Notes: generated by a model not told the origin, from the sequence alone. A stretch of 64,000 nt of DNA from Polycladomyces abyssicola (GCF_018326425.1 NZ_AP024601.1:1848001-1912000), one strand, 5' to 3'; positions 1 to 8,735 are shown, counted from the first letter of the stretch. Numbers and translations are program-made.

Positions 1-503
1 GTCGCCCCGTTTTTCCGCAATGCACCACGATGAGCCTCACTGTCGATCCCCGTCGCCATCCCGCTGACCACTACCCAACCTGCACCAGCCAACTGTTCGG
101 ACAACATGCGTGCCGCCTGGCGACCGTACGGTGTCGGCTTTCGAGTCCCCACCACGGCGATGCCCGGGCCGTCAAGAAACGATACATCCCCTTTGACATA
201 TAACACCCAAGGAGGTTGCGGGATTTCCCGCAGCAAGGATGGGTAATCGTCATCCCACACTGTAACCGCACAGATCTCCCTTCTTTGCAATTCCACCTTT
301 ACTTCACGAACAAACGCCGGGGTACATTTTTCCCTGATCCGATCCAATCGCTGTTGCGTCACACCCATCGCCCGGGCTGCCTCCATCACGGCCGGAGACA
401 TTGGATGGGGCGGGACCCAACCGGCCCGATGCAACCGATCAATGGTATGCCAACCCACCCCCTTCACCTGATGCAATGCGATCCATGCATCCCGCTCCTT
501 CAC
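1..503 (-). CDS. dprA: DNA processing protein DprA, N-terminal part (cut by window edge)
   Basis: The minus-strand frame from a GTG at 503 reads about 167 residues and runs off the window. DprA loads RecA onto incoming single-stranded DNA during transformation. A helical N-terminal region is followed by the Rossmann-like core with GIAVVGTRKPTPYGR and WVVVSGMATGIDSEAHRGAL, both diagnostic of the family. The GTG start is preceded by GGGGTGG at a suitable distance. It lies downstream of sucD and is separated from it by a terminator, the same neighbour order as smf/dprA after sucD in Bacillus. The C-terminal part is outside the window. Confidence 0.93.
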   Translation of the reverse strand, partial: MKERDAWIALHQVKGVGWHTIDRLHRAGWVPPHPMSPAVMEAARAMGVTQQRLDRIREKCTPAFVREVKVELQRREICAVTVWDDDYPSLLREIPQPPWVLYVKGDVSFLDGPGIAVVGTRKPTPYGRQAARMLSEQLAGAGWVVVSGMATGIDSEAHRGALRKNGA

Positions 504-525
504 GGTTCCACCCCGCTTACCGTTG

Positions 526-559
526 AATAAAAAAGGGGACCATGCCGTGCAGGTCCCCT
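526..559 (-). terminator. intrinsic terminator after sucCD
   Basis: AGGGGACC and GGTCCCCT form an 8-bp stem with a 10-nt loop. On the minus strand it is followed by TTTTTTATT. It lies between the sucD stop and the dprA start and so ends the sucCD transcript. Confidence 0.85.
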
Positions 560-575
560 GAAAAAAGCGATGATG

Positions 576-1481
576 TCATTTCTTCGTGATGCAGGCTTCC
601 AGCAAGCCGTTCTCTTTCAGAACCTCGACCAGCGTCTCGCCGATAGCGGCCGGAGTGGGTGCCACTTTGACCCCGCACTCCTCCAACTTTGCGATTTTTT
701 CCGCTGCGGTACCTTTACCGCCGGAGATGATGGCACCAGCATGTCCCATCCGTTTACCCGGAGGCGCCGTTTGTCCACCGATGAACCCGACCACCGGTTT
801 GTCCATGTTCTCCCGAATCCACTCGGCCGCTTCTTCTTCGGCCGTACCGCCGATTTCACCGATCAAGATGACGGCTTTGGTGTCCGGGTCTTCCTGGAAC
901 GCCTTCAGGCAGTCAATAAAGTTGGTGCCGTTTACCGGGTCACCGCCGATCCCTACCGCAGTGGACTGTCCGATGCCGCGGGTGGTCAATTGATGTACCG
1001 CTTCATAGGTGAGCGTGCCGCTGCGGGACACGATCCCGATGTGACCCGGGGTGTGAATGTATCCGGGCATGATTCCGATTTTGCATTCACCCGGTGTGAT
1101 GACGCCCGGACAGTTGGGTCCGATCAGACGCGTCTTTTTGCCTTCCATATACCGTTTCACTTTCACCATGTCCAATACCGGGATGCCTTCGGTGATGCAG
1201 ACGACCAGATCCAGTTCCGCATCCACCGCTTCCATGATCGCGTCCGCGGCGAACGCCGGCGGCACGTAGATCACCGACGCATTGGCTCCCGTTTTTTCCA
1301 CCGCTTCAGCCACGGTGTTGAACACCGGCACGCCTTCCACCTCAGTGCCCCCTTTACCGGGGGTGACACCGGCCACAATCTGGGTGCCGTATTCAATCAT
1401 TTGCTTGGTGTGGAACAAGCCGTTGGAACCAGTGATGCCCTGCACGATGACTTTGGTGTCTTTATTGACGAAAATACTCAA
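576..1481 (-). CDS. sucD: Succinate-CoA ligase (ADP-forming) alpha subunit
   Basis: 301 residues, full length for SucD. Together with SucC it interconverts succinyl-CoA and succinate with formation of ADP/ATP in the TCA cycle (cytoplasmic). Visible features are the N-terminal CoA-binding Rossmann fold ([16 protein letters not shown] near residues 13-28), the GPNCPGVI segment near 121, and the phosphohistidine segment RMGHAGAI with His247. It starts 36 bp after the sucC stop, so the two are one operon. It ends at the terminator before dprA. Confidence 0.97.
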   Translation of the reverse strand: MSIFVNKDTKVIVQGITGSNGLFHTKQMIEYGTQIVAGVTPGKGGTEVEGVPVFNTVAEAVEKTGANASVIYVPPAFAADAIMEAVDAELDLVVCITEGIPVLDMVKVKRYMEGKKTRLIGPNCPGVITPGECKIGIMPGYIHTPGHIGIVSRSGTLTYEAVHQLTTRGIGQSTAVGIGGDPVNGTNFIDCLKAFQEDPDTKAVILIGEIGGTAEEEAAEWIRENMDKPVVGFIGGQTAPPGKRMGHAGAIISGGKGTAAEKIAKLEECGVKVAPTPAAIGETLVEVLKENGLLEACITKK

Positions 1482-1517
1482 CTTCGAACCCGCCTTTCCA
1501 GATGATCTCGTTTTGCG

Positions 1518-2678
1518 TCACTTCACCAGCGAAACGATTTTTTGCGCCGCGTCGGCCATCGAATCAGCAGCCACGATTTTCAAGCCGGATTCGTTCAGGA
1601 TTTGTTTTCCTTTTTCCACGTTGGTTCCTTCCAGCCGCACAACCAGGGGGCGATCCAATCCCACCTGTTTGGCCGCTTCCACGACGCCGGTGGCGATCAC
1701 GTCGCATTTCATGATTCCGCCGAAAATGTTGACCAAAATCCCCTTGACATTGGGATCAGCCAAAATGATCTTGAAGGCTTCGGTCACTTTTTCGGTCGTC
1801 GCGCCGCCGCCCACATCCAGGAAGTTGGCAGGTTCGCCGCCATAATGTTTGATGATGTCCATCGTCGCCATGGCCAGGCCGGCCCCGTTCACCATGCAGC
1901 CGATGTTGCCGTCCAAGGCGATGTAGTTGAGGTCGTATTTGGAAGCTTCCACTTCTTTCGGATCTTCTTCATCCAGATCGCGCAACTCCACGATGTCAGG
2001 ATGACGATACAAGGCATTGTCGTCGAAGTTCAGCTTGGCATCCAATGCCATCACACGCCCGTCGGCTGTCGTGACGAGCGGGTTGATTTCCGCCAACGAA
2101 CAATCTTTATCAACGAAAGCTTGGTACAAGCCCATCATGAACTTGACGGCTTGGTTCACCCGATCGCGGGGGATGTTGATCGCATAAGCGAGACGACGGG
2201 CTTGGAACGGCAGCAAGCCGACAGCCGGATCGATCGTTTCCTTGAAGATTTTTTCCGGTGTTTTGGCCGCCACTTCTTCAATCTCCGTTCCACCTTCTTC
2301 GGAAGCCATCATCGTCACGCGACCTTTGGAACGATCCACGACCATGCCAACGTAGTATTCCTTCTCAATTTTGCATCCTTCTTCGATAAGCAGGCGCTTC
2401 ACTTCTTTTCCTTCGGGGCCGGTTTGATGGGTGACCAGCACTTTGCCCAGCAATTCCTCCGCATAAGCGCGTACTTCATCCAAACTGCGCGCCAGCTTCA
2501 CCCCGCCCGCTTTACCACGGCCGCCGGCGTGAATTTGCGCTTTAACCACCCACAGCTCTCCGCCCAACGCCCGGGCCGCTTCCACCGCTTCCTCCGGGGT
2601 GAAAGCGACTCGCCCGTTCGGCACCGCAACCCCGTACTGTTTCAGCACCTCTTTGCCCTGGTACTCATGTACGTTCAT
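1518..2678 (-). CDS. sucC: Succinate-CoA ligase (ADP-forming) beta subunit
   Basis: 386 residues from the ATG at 2678, which begins [16 protein letters not shown], the classical SucC N-terminus. A GGGGGATGG Shine-Dalgarno precedes it. The open frame continues 32 codons further upstream but that extension has no family match. The protein has an ATP-grasp fold: [16 protein letters not shown] (nucleotide-binding), EINPLV (metal-binding) and GIMKCDVIA (C-terminal CoA ligase domain) are all visible. First gene of sucCD. A good promoter lies about 140 bp upstream. Confidence 0.97.
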   Translation of the reverse strand: MNVHEYQGKEVLKQYGVAVPNGRVAFTPEEAVEAARALGGELWVVKAQIHAGGRGKAGGVKLARSLDEVRAYAEELLGKVLVTHQTGPEGKEVKRLLIEEGCKIEKEYYVGMVVDRSKGRVTMMASEEGGTEIEEVAAKTPEKIFKETIDPAVGLLPFQARRLAYAINIPRDRVNQAVKFMMGLYQAFVDKDCSLAEINPLVTTADGRVMALDAKLNFDDNALYRHPDIVELRDLDEEDPKEVEASKYDLNYIALDGNIGCMVNGAGLAMATMDIIKHYGGEPANFLDVGGGATTEKVTEAFKIILADPNVKGILVNIFGGIMKCDVIATGVVEAAKQVGLDRPLVVRLEGTNVEKGKQILNESGLKIVAADSMADAAQKIVSLVK

Positions 2679-2791
2679 GCTCCATCCCCCTATCCTGGTG
2701 TTCTCCCCCGTTGCGATCGGTTTTGCATGTGGTTGGGAGAAACGACTTCCAATTATCAGTTCATTTCGAAACAATCAAACAGCAGAAAGAA

Positions 2792-2807
2792 ACCGAAAGC
2801 GCTTCTT
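2792..2807. promoter_or_regulatory. possible CcpA cre-like site below the sucCD promoter
   Basis: The sequence contains GAAAGCGCTTC, matching the core of the cre consensus (GNAANCGNW) but not its outer TG and CW positions. It would lie just downstream of the predicted transcription start of sucCD, a position suited to repression. Weak match; an inference. Confidence 0.28.
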
Positions 2808-2819
2808 CCGGCTATTGCA

Positions 2820-2848
2820 AGTATAGCGCAAGCGCTCAGGATTGCCAA
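2820..2848 (-). promoter_or_regulatory. sigma-A promoter for sucCD
   Basis: On the minus strand TTGGCA and TATACT are separated by exactly 17 bp. They lie upstream of sucC and downstream of the terminator of the preceding small gene, so they are well placed for sucCD. Confidence 0.7.
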
Positions 2849-2861
2849 CCGCCCTGCACGC

Positions 2862-2899
2862 ACAAAAACAGAGGGCGCGACACCCTGTCTCGGCCCTCT
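2862..2899 (-). terminator. terminator after the 47-residue membrane protein gene
   Basis: AGAGGGC pairs with GCCCTCT around a 16-nt loop and is followed by GTTTTTGTG on the minus strand. It separates the small gene from sucCD. Confidence 0.6.
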
Positions 2900-2920
2900 C
2901 ACCCCGCAACGCGCGGGCGA

Positions 2921-3064
2921 TTATCCCTTGACGAAATAGCTGATAACACCGGCGATCAAGGCGATCCCCATAAAAAAAGCAATAGAGACCCCCGTGCCGA
3001 CCATCATGTCGAGCAAATCATTTTCTTGGTTCTCTTCGGGACGCGGTTGCATATGGGAAGCCAT
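2921..3064 (-). CDS. small single-pass membrane protein, function unknown
   Basis: 47 residues. The N-terminal half is polar (MASHMQPRPEENQEND) and the C-terminal half is one hydrophobic segment (about residues 21-44, ending YFVKG). An excellent Shine-Dalgarno (AGGAGG, 7 nt before the ATG) and a terminator directly after the stop support a real gene that is too short for usual ORF cut-offs. Layout resembles small spore or membrane peptides such as YqzM, but I cannot assign a family. It is transcribed independently ahead of sucCD. Confidence 0.7.
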   Translation of the reverse strand: MASHMQPRPEENQENDLLDMMVGTGVSIAFFMGIALIAGVISYFVKG

Positions 3065-3190
3065 GTTTTGAACCTCCTGTCTGGTTTGCCTATGCTGCTG
3101 ATTCGCATGGAAGCGTTATCTCATCATCCCACATCAGTATAGCACGGTTTCACCGTTTTCGGAAACCTTCTTCGTGTGGTCGACCTTTGC

Positions 3191-3517
3191 TCACTCCTCC
3201 ACCGGACGGACATCGACCAGACGATTCAGCGGGACCCGTATCCCGCCATCCGCTCCGCACACTTCGATCCATCCCTGTTCAGGACGAATTCGCCCGACGC
3301 GGCCTTGGACGACATAAGGCCCGTCAGGATGGAAGACGGTCCAGCACAATGTCCATCCTTCCCTCATGGCTTCGGATACCAACCGGTCGATCTCTTCCCA
3401 CCGCTGTTCGTCCAATACGGGGGGAGTATACCGTTCCCGTTTTCGTTCACGGTACAACGCCGCATGTTCCGGAAGAAACATCCGGTGTCCCTCCCACAGT
3501 TTATTGCCGCGATCCAC
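3191..3517 (-). CDS. YolD-like family protein
   Basis: 108 residues from a GTG start. The opening DRGNKLWEGHRMFLPEH matches the typical YolD-like beginning (RG..KW...MLPEH), which decides for the GTG at 3517 over the ATG at 3481. Both have purine-rich sites upstream. Family members often accompany Y-family polymerase genes (UvrX type) in Bacillus; none is present here. The C-terminal half is a small beta domain (GPYVVQGRVGRI, then IRVPLNRLVDV). It overlaps the upstream WYL-like gene by 17 bp, so the two are co-translated. Confidence 0.75.
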   Translation of the reverse strand: MDRGNKLWEGHRMFLPEHAALYRERKRERYTPPVLDEQRWEEIDRLVSEAMREGWTLCWTVFHPDGPYVVQGRVGRIRPEQGWIEVCGADGGIRVPLNRLVDVRPVEE

Positions 3518-3728
3518 GCCGCCGCTCCCCCCTCTGTGCGGCCAAAATATGATCCCGCCGGAACGTGCGCACGGCTTGCCGCTCGTAACAATAAGCTTTG
3601 ACCGTTTCTGCCGTCATCCGGTAAATTCGTATCTGCCGTTGGGTGATGGCACCCGCCCTATTGTCCATATAAATGATCTCCACCGGTTCATTTTTGCGAA
3701 CCGCCTGTTGGAGCACGATGTCCACCAT
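3501..3728 (-). CDS. small WYL-domain-like protein
   Basis: 75 residues from an ATG at 3728 (MVDIVLQQAVRKNEPVEIIYMD). The pattern of an N-terminal helix, PVEIIYMDNRAGAITQRQIRIYR, and a final Arg-rich AVRTFRRDHILAA strand-helix is that of stand-alone WYL-like modules, which sense ligands or nucleic acid in larger regulators. It is much shorter than WYL transcription factors and has no HTH. First gene of a pair with the YolD-like gene, a pairing seen in other Bacillales (family knowledge). The longer open frame up to 3803 is not needed. Confidence 0.6.
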   Translation of the reverse strand: MVDIVLQQAVRKNEPVEIIYMDNRAGAITQRQIRIYRMTAETVKAYCYERQAVRTFRRDHILAAQRGERRRGSRQ

Positions 3729-3773
3729 AACCCTACACCTCGATTTGGAGAGTGCGACAGAACGTTTGTTCTT

Positions 3774-3803
3774 ATTATATGCACCACGCATTTCATGATA
3801 CAA
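3774..3803 (-). promoter_or_regulatory. promoter for the WYL/YolD pair
   Basis: Minus-strand TTGTAT and TATAAT are separated by 18 bp, with the start codon about 45 bp downstream. Confidence 0.5.
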
Positions 3804-3885
3804 TCTCCAATTTATTCCACATAAAGGATGAAAAATCTGTGCGTCGGTGATATTGAAAATAACCTTTCCAAAAGGAGGTCTGGTG

Positions 3886-4332
3886 ATGTCAACAAGACGT
3901 TATTGGCTGTATTTGGTGGTGCTTCTATTCTTGGCGGGCGTTGTCACAGTATGGAAAGCGCCGTTTGTGGCACGCGACGCTTCTGCCGGTCAACCGACCG
4001 CGTCATCACAGGAAAAGAAGTTTTATATGGTAACCGGGGAGTTCAAGGGTCGGTACCAAGGCAAAAAACTGGAAGCGTACCGATGGGACCCCGGTATGAT
4101 CGTGGTTCATCAAGGGGACCGCGTTCATCTGATGATTCGGGGCGTCAGCGGCAAAGAGCATCCGTTTTCCATCGAAGGGTACAACGTACGGGGTAACGTC
4201 AGGCAGGGACATATGACGCACGTCTCCTTTACGGCGAACAAACCCGGTACGTTTCAACTGATTTGCCACACTCATCCCACCGCCGAAACCAATGGTCCCA
4301 TGATCGGATACATCGTCGTTTTGCCGCGCTAA
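3886..4332 (+). CDS. membrane-anchored cupredoxin-domain protein
   Basis: 148 residues from the ATG at 3886, preceded by AAAAGGAGG. An uncleaved or signal-type hydrophobic segment (about residues 7-24) leads to an extracytoplasmic beta domain. Candidate copper ligands are His92 (EHPFSIEGYN), Cys127, His130 and Met139 (LICHTHPTAETNGPM), the His-Cys-His-Met set of a type-1 or CuA-like cupredoxin. The family moves electrons or carries copper at the membrane. It is monocistronic with a strong terminator. Copper-resistance genes lie 4.4 kb away, consistent with copper handling, but its partner is not visible. Confidence 0.75.
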   Translation: MSTRRYWLYLVVLLFLAGVVTVWKAPFVARDASAGQPTASSQEKKFYMVTGEFKGRYQGKKLEAYRWDPGMIVVHQGDRVHLMIRGVSGKEHPFSIEGYNVRGNVRQGHMTHVSFTANKPGTFQLICHTHPTAETNGPMIGYIVVLPR

Positions 4333-4343
4333 ACAATAACCAC

Positions 4344-4385
4344 AAAAAGGCGTGTTCTAAATCGGTGGAAAACACGCCTTTTTGG
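4344..4385. terminator. bidirectional intrinsic terminator
   Basis: AAAAAGGCGTGTT and AACACGCCTTTTT form a perfect 13-bp inverted repeat with a 14-nt loop. The T-run is good on the plus strand after the cupredoxin gene. Confidence 0.85.
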
Positions 4386-4422
4386 CAAGCCCTATTCCCA
4401 CCGGAATCTCTTAAATTGCACC

Positions 4423-4450
4423 TTGACAATGTACCAATCATGCGATAAAT
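4423..4450 (+). promoter_or_regulatory. possible promoter of the aminotransferase-regulator operon
   Basis: A perfect TTGACA is followed after 16 bp by ATAAAT. It lies about 60 bp before the aminotransferase start codon. Confidence 0.45.
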
Positions 4451-4510
4451 GAAATATGTACTCCTATTGATTTTGTTTATGGAGTATTTATTTCAAATGA
4501 GGTGACAATG

Positions 4511-5881
4511 ATGGAAAACGGTTCATTCCTCCACAAGACTGCTGCTCGTTCCGCCCAAATGTACCGTGAAGCGGCCAGGTGGATACCGGGCGGGGTGACA
4601 GCCAACATCAAATATTTCACTCCCTACCCCATCTTCATGGATTCGGCCTCCGGCGCTTACCTTTACGATGTTGACGGCAATCAATATATTGATTACAACC
4701 TATGTTACGGAGCGCTCATTCTGGGACACGGGGATCAGAGAATCATCGCCGCCATCAACGAAACATTCTCGCACATCGGTACCACGATCTTCGGAACACC
4801 CCATCGGCTGGAAGCGGAAATGGCCCGCGTATTGGTCGACTTGTACCCCGGGATCGAAAAGGTTCGTTTCACCAACTCGGGATTGGAAGCCACATTGCTG
4901 GCCATTCGATTAGCCATGGCGTGGACCGGGAGAAAAAAGTTGGCCAAATTTGAAGGTCACTATCACGGAAGTTATGATCAAGTGCTGATCAGCGTAACCC
5001 CCCAAAAACGAAATCTCAGACGGCATCCGGTAAAAACGTCAGATTCCCTCGGTCTACCTGAATATTACGCAGAAAACACCGTGGTTCTTCCGTTTAATGA
5101 ATGGGACCAAACGGAAGAAATCCTCCATCAACATCGTCATGAAATTGCCGCTGTGATCATGGAACCGATCCAGGGAGGATTTATTCCACCGGATGAAACT
5201 TTCCTGAAAAGGTTACGTGAACTCACGCAACAATATGGGATCGTACTGATATTTGACGAGGTGAAGACAGGATTTCGCACCGGATTGTCGGGGGCGCAAG
5301 GTATATACGGGGTGGTTCCCGATTTGACCGCCCTCGGAAAAGTGTTGGGAGGCGGGTTTCCTGTCGGAGCGGTTGGAGGTCGGGTGGAAATGATGGAATT
5401 ATGTTCACCCGCCAGTGGAGTGGACATTTTGACGACCGAACAGCAACCACCGTCTTTTGGTCAGGACCAACCCTTATTTCACAGCGGCACTTATAACGGT
5501 CATCCCATTGTCCTCACCGCTGGATTGGCTACGATCCAAGTACTTCGAGAATCCGGAGTTTATCCGCAACTGGAGGCAAACACGACGCAATTGCGCAACG
5601 GAATGGAGGAAATCTTGTCCCGCTACGGAATCGCGTCTCAGACCGTCGGCATAGGCAGCATATTCAATTTGGTGCTGGCGGATCTGCCTGTCCGCCGTAT
5701 CCAGGATGTCTTGGAGTCAAATCTGTCTTTGCGGAGGAATTTGGACACGCACTTGTTAAACCAAGGAGTTTTCATCAAACCGCTCAATCGTTTCTCTCTG
5801 TCAACGGCCCATTCCGCCGAAGTGATTGATGAAACACTGGAACGATTTGAGCTTGCCGTCAAAAGTCTGGTAAGAAAGTAG
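4511..5881 (+). CDS. class-III aminotransferase, glutamate-1-semialdehyde aminomutase-like
   Basis: About 456 residues. PLP enzyme of the class-III family, closest in look to glutamate-1-semialdehyde 2,1-aminomutase: GGVTANIKYFTPYPIFMD near the N-terminus, TNSGLEATLLAIRLA for phosphate binding, HYHGSYD, IFDEVKTGFR, and the Schiff-base lysine Lys277 in TALGKVLGGGFPVGA. The start is ambiguous: ATGs at 4508 and 4511 share the GAGGTG site; 4511 gives better spacing. It is not next to other heme genes but is followed after 2 bp by an RpiR-type regulator, so a specialised catabolic or amino-sugar role is more likely than heme synthesis. True substrate unknown. Confidence 0.8.
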   Translation: MENGSFLHKTAARSAQMYREAARWIPGGVTANIKYFTPYPIFMDSASGAYLYDVDGNQYIDYNLCYGALILGHGDQRIIAAINETFSHIGTTIFGTPHRLEAEMARVLVDLYPGIEKVRFTNSGLEATLLAIRLAMAWTGRKKLAKFEGHYHGSYDQVLISVTPQKRNLRRHPVKTSDSLGLPEYYAENTVVLPFNEWDQTEEILHQHRHEIAAVIMEPIQGGFIPPDETFLKRLRELTQQYGIVLIFDEVKTGFRTGLSGAQGIYGVVPDLTALGKVLGGGFPVGAVGGRVEMMELCSPASGVDILTTEQQPPSFGQDQPLFHSGTYNGHPIVLTAGLATIQVLRESGVYPQLEANTTQLRNGMEEILSRYGIASQTVGIGSIFNLVLADLPVRRIQDVLESNLSLRRNLDTHLLNQGVFIKPLNRFSLSTAHSAEVIDETLERFELAVKSLVRK

Positions 5882-5883
5882 GG

Positions 5884-6768
5884 ATGCCCGTGTCTGACAA
5901 GCATGACGTTTTTCAAAGAATACGGCAGAAAATCAGCCGGATGAGCAAGGCACAACGACAAATTGCGGCTTATATCGAGGCACACCCGGATACCGTGCCG
6001 TTTTTGACTACGGCCCAGTTGGCCAAACAAGCAGGTGTAGGCGAAGCGACCGTCATCCGCTTCGCCACCACCCTCGGATTTGCGGGATTTACGGAAATGC
6101 AACGCAGTTTGCAAGAACAGCTTCGCAAACGCGTCACAACGGTTGAGCGGTTGGACTTGGCAGAAGAACTGTACTCCGAAGAACAACGCATCGCCTATGA
6201 AGTTTTATCCGATGATCTGTCCAATTTGAAACAAACCATTCAGATGTTGGACATCGATATGTTCGGCAAAGCCGTTCAACAGATACACCAAGCAAAATCC
6301 GTCACCATCATCGCATTTCGCAGCTCCCATGCTTTGGGTTCATTCTTGGCGTTTTATCTGCATTTGCTGAAGAAAAACACCCGGCTGATCACGGAATCCG
6401 ATACGATGTTCGAACAACTTTCCACGCTGGGTTCCAATGATTTGGTTATTGGAATCAGTTTTTCCCGCTATACGTCACGAACGGTTCAAGCCTTGCAATA
6501 TGTGAGAAAGCAAGGGGTAAAGACATTGGCGATTACCGATTCGCACCGTTCACCCCTTGCAAACACATCCGATCTCTACCTGATCGCTGCGAGCAGCTCG
6601 CCTTCTTTCCTCGACTCTTTCGTCGCCCCACTCAGCCTGATCAACGCGTTGCTGATCGCGGTTGCAAGGATCAATAAACAGGAAATTACCCGTCATCTGA
6701 AAAATATGGAGCACTTGTGGGAGATGGAAGGGATTTATTATCCTTCGGAAAACAAAATCGGCCGGTAG
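5884..6768 (+). CDS. MurR/RpiR family transcriptional regulator
   Basis: 294 residues. The N-terminal HTH_6 domain (about 1-77) contains LAKQAGVGEATVIRFATTLGF, a typical recognition helix region. The SIS domain (about 128-260) with VTIIAFRSSHALGSFL and VIGISFSRYTSRTV binds phosphosugars in this family. It follows the aminotransferase by only 2 bp, so it is co-transcribed and probably controls that operon in response to a sugar phosphate or amino-sugar metabolite. The effector is not deducible. Confidence 0.88.
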   Translation: MPVSDKHDVFQRIRQKISRMSKAQRQIAAYIEAHPDTVPFLTTAQLAKQAGVGEATVIRFATTLGFAGFTEMQRSLQEQLRKRVTTVERLDLAEELYSEEQRIAYEVLSDDLSNLKQTIQMLDIDMFGKAVQQIHQAKSVTIIAFRSSHALGSFLAFYLHLLKKNTRLITESDTMFEQLSTLGSNDLVIGISFSRYTSRTVQALQYVRKQGVKTLAITDSHRSPLANTSDLYLIAASSSPSFLDSFVAPLSLINALLIAVARINKQEITRHLKNMEHLWEMEGIYYPSENKIGR

Positions 6769-6890
6769 TTGGGGAGGAGGTTGGGACCCGTTGGAGAAAA
6801 CAACTCGCGTCCTGGATAATAGAATGGATCAAGCAGGCTGATGATAACCGCTGATTCTGTCATCACCTGGATTCAAGAGGGGGAATCGCT

Positions 6891-7313
6891 TTGTACATCC
6901 AATTTGATACACCTCACCAGTATGTGTTTATCCACGAACACGTGCGGCATCTCTTGTTGTTATGGCCGAAGGAAGAAAAAAACCAGCTATATGTGGCGGA
7001 ATGGAAGGATGATACCCTGTGGTTGCGTTATCCGGGGGAAACCTACACCGAAACGGTCTGGGATCAGGTGGAACCGTTTTTCTTCCAAAGACTGAAGACA
7101 GAAGAAAAGGAGATCCATGCCGTTTTGGGTGCCACCTTTCGCCAGGGCAAAAGGTTGTATGCCATGTACTACAACCGAGACAATCCGGGGGACGACCTCT
7201 ATTTTTTCGAAGTTCGCTCACAACGCCTGCATGAAATCCCGGATGAGGAATATGAAAACGTCGTTCAGGCGTTTTTGCTGGAGTATCCGGAATATATGGG
7301 AAAAGAAGAATGA
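6891..7313 (+). CDS. hypothetical protein, 140 residues
   Basis: Starts at a TTG preceded by AAGAGGGGGAA. The protein is acidic and rich in aromatic residues, with no signal or membrane segment. It reads as a small beta-rich domain (LYVAEWKDDTLWLRYP, then LYFFEVRSQRLHEIPDEEYENVV). The layout, especially the final EIPDEEYENV, resembles small DUF1292-type proteins of Firmicutes, but I cannot confirm that. It follows the RpiR gene by 122 bp and may share its transcript. Confidence 0.65.
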   Translation: MYIQFDTPHQYVFIHEHVRHLLLLWPKEEKNQLYVAEWKDDTLWLRYPGETYTETVWDQVEPFFFQRLKTEEKEIHAVLGATFRQGKRLYAMYYNRDNPGDDLYFFEVRSQRLHEIPDEEYENVVQAFLLEYPEYMGKEE

Positions 7314-7344
7314 CGGAGACACCGGCTGTCAAGGGTCTCCGTCA
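7311..7344 (+). terminator. hairpin after the 140-residue gene
   Basis: TGACGGAGAC pairs perfectly with GTCTCCGTCA, but no T-run follows. It overlaps the stop codon. Terminator function is uncertain. Confidence 0.35.
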
Positions 7345-7395
7345 CTACCGTATCCCTGTGGAATCTTCTCGCCAAATCGAGCTTAGCGGTAATGA

Positions 7396-8601
7396 TCAAA
7401 CAGAAGGAACATTCCCCTCTGCCGCTCCCGGCAACGGATCGGGAAAAGTCGACCAATCTAACTGCATCTCCTCATCGGTCAACAGACACCCATCCAACTC
7501 GCGCTCCACTTGTTGCCGATCCATATCCACACCGATCAGTACCAACTCCGTCACACGATCTCCCCAAATGGGGTGCCATCGCCGTGCCGTCTCCGGTTCC
7601 GCCACCAACACCCGCTCCATCTCTTCTTCCGAAAGAGCGGCAACCCAATGGCCCATCGGTCCCACTTGAATAGATGGTCCTGCCTGTGAGAGCAGCACGG
7701 CAGTGTCATGACGTGTAGCCAACCAAATCATCCCTTTGGCGCGCACGATCGTTTCCGGCCACTCTTCCATCCAACGGGCCAACCGTTCAGGATGAAACGG
7801 CCGACGTCGCCGGTAAACAAAAGAAGAAATGCCGTACTCCTCCGTTTCGGGAGTGTGGCTATCTTTTTGCAATTCCTGGATCCAACCGGCCGCCTGACTG
7901 GCCCGCTCCAGATCAAACAAGCCTGTGTTCAGAATTTCCGACGGGTTGATTCGGCCGTGAGAAGTGCGGATCAGCTTGGCTTGCGGTTGTAGTTTGCGCA
8001 AGACGGCCTCCAACCTTTGCAAATCCTCCTCCTCCACCAGATCGCATTTGTTGAGGATCAAGACGTCGCAAAACTCAATCTGGTCAATCAACAGATCGGA
8101 TACATCCCTGGTATCATCTTTACTGACTGCCTGTTGACGGTCCAACAAGGTTTCGCCCGAAGCGAAATCATGCCAGAAACGGTACGCATCCACCACGGTT
8201 ACCATACAGTCCAACCGGCACAGCGACGAAAGATCGATACCGTGTTCCTCATCCAAATAGGTGAAGGTCTGGGCAACCGGCACCGGTTCACTGATCCCCG
8301 ATGACTCGATCAATATGTAATCGAACCGACCCTGCTTGGCCAACCGTTCCACTTCCCGCAACAAATCCTCCCGCAGCGTGCAACAGATACAACCGTTGGA
8401 CATCTCCACCAACTTCTCTTCCGTCCGGGACAAAGCGCCGCTCCGATCGATCAGTCCGGTATCCACATTGATCTCACTCATATCATTGACGATCACAGCC
8501 ACTCTGAGCCCTTGCCGATTTTGCAGAACATGGTTGAGAATAGTTGTTTTCCCCGATCCCATGTAACCGCTCAATACGGTAACCGGTATTTTCCCTTTCA
8601 T
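7396..8601 (-). CDS. G3E-family GTPase, zinc metallochaperone (YciC/ZagA-like)
   Basis: 401 residues from ATG 8601 with AAGGAGGAG upstream. COG0523 GTPase: Walker A GYMGSGKTT (12-20), the zinc-binding CICC motif (71-74), ESSGISEP (99-106), an NKCDL guanine-recognition motif, and a C-terminal CobW_C domain (SSFVYRRRRPFHPERL onward). Family members deliver zinc to client enzymes during zinc limitation. A perfect Zur-type operator lies 83-95 bp upstream, which supports the zinc assignment over cobalt or nitrile hydratase clients. Monocistronic. Confidence 0.88.
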   Translation of the reverse strand: MKGKIPVTVLSGYMGSGKTTILNHVLQNRQGLRVAVIVNDMSEINVDTGLIDRSGALSRTEEKLVEMSNGCICCTLREDLLREVERLAKQGRFDYILIESSGISEPVPVAQTFTYLDEEHGIDLSSLCRLDCMVTVVDAYRFWHDFASGETLLDRQQAVSKDDTRDVSDLLIDQIEFCDVLILNKCDLVEEEDLQRLEAVLRKLQPQAKLIRTSHGRINPSEILNTGLFDLERASQAAGWIQELQKDSHTPETEEYGISSFVYRRRRPFHPERLARWMEEWPETIVRAKGMIWLATRHDTAVLLSQAGPSIQVGPMGHWVAALSEEEMERVLVAEPETARRWHPIWGDRVTELVLIGVDMDRQQVERELDGCLLTDEEMQLDWSTFPDPLPGAAEGNVPSV

Positions 8602-8681
8602 TTTTCTCCTCCTTAAATCGAATTCATTACTGATTTCAATCCATACAAACCTCATTTTATACAAGGCATCTCTTTTTGTAA

Positions 8682-8698
8682 ATCGTAATTATTACGTT
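8682..8698 (-). promoter_or_regulatory. Zur box
   Basis: CGTAAT-T-ATTACG is a perfect palindrome inside AAATCGTAATTATTACG, matching the Bacillus Zur operator consensus (TCGTAATNATTACGA). It sits where the -35 region of the GTPase gene would lie, so zinc-loaded Zur would block transcription. Confidence 0.8.
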
Positions 8699-8704
8699 TT
8701 ATAA

Positions 8705-8735
8705 TCAAAAAAAGAGGTCACTTTACTCGGGTGAC
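8705..8735 (-). terminator. terminator of the copper operon
   Basis: GTCAC and GTGAC flank a 9-nt loop and are followed on the minus strand by CTCTTTTTTT, directly after the copD stop. Confidence 0.6.

Noticed and set aside
570..1505. 311-codon open frame on the plus strand across sucD
   Set aside because: It is the shadow of sucD: His/Arg/Phe-rich translation without family features, no ribosome site, and antisense to a certain gene.
1542..2939. 465-codon plus-strand frame across sucC
   Set aside because: Antisense shadow of sucC with low-complexity composition; no homology seen.
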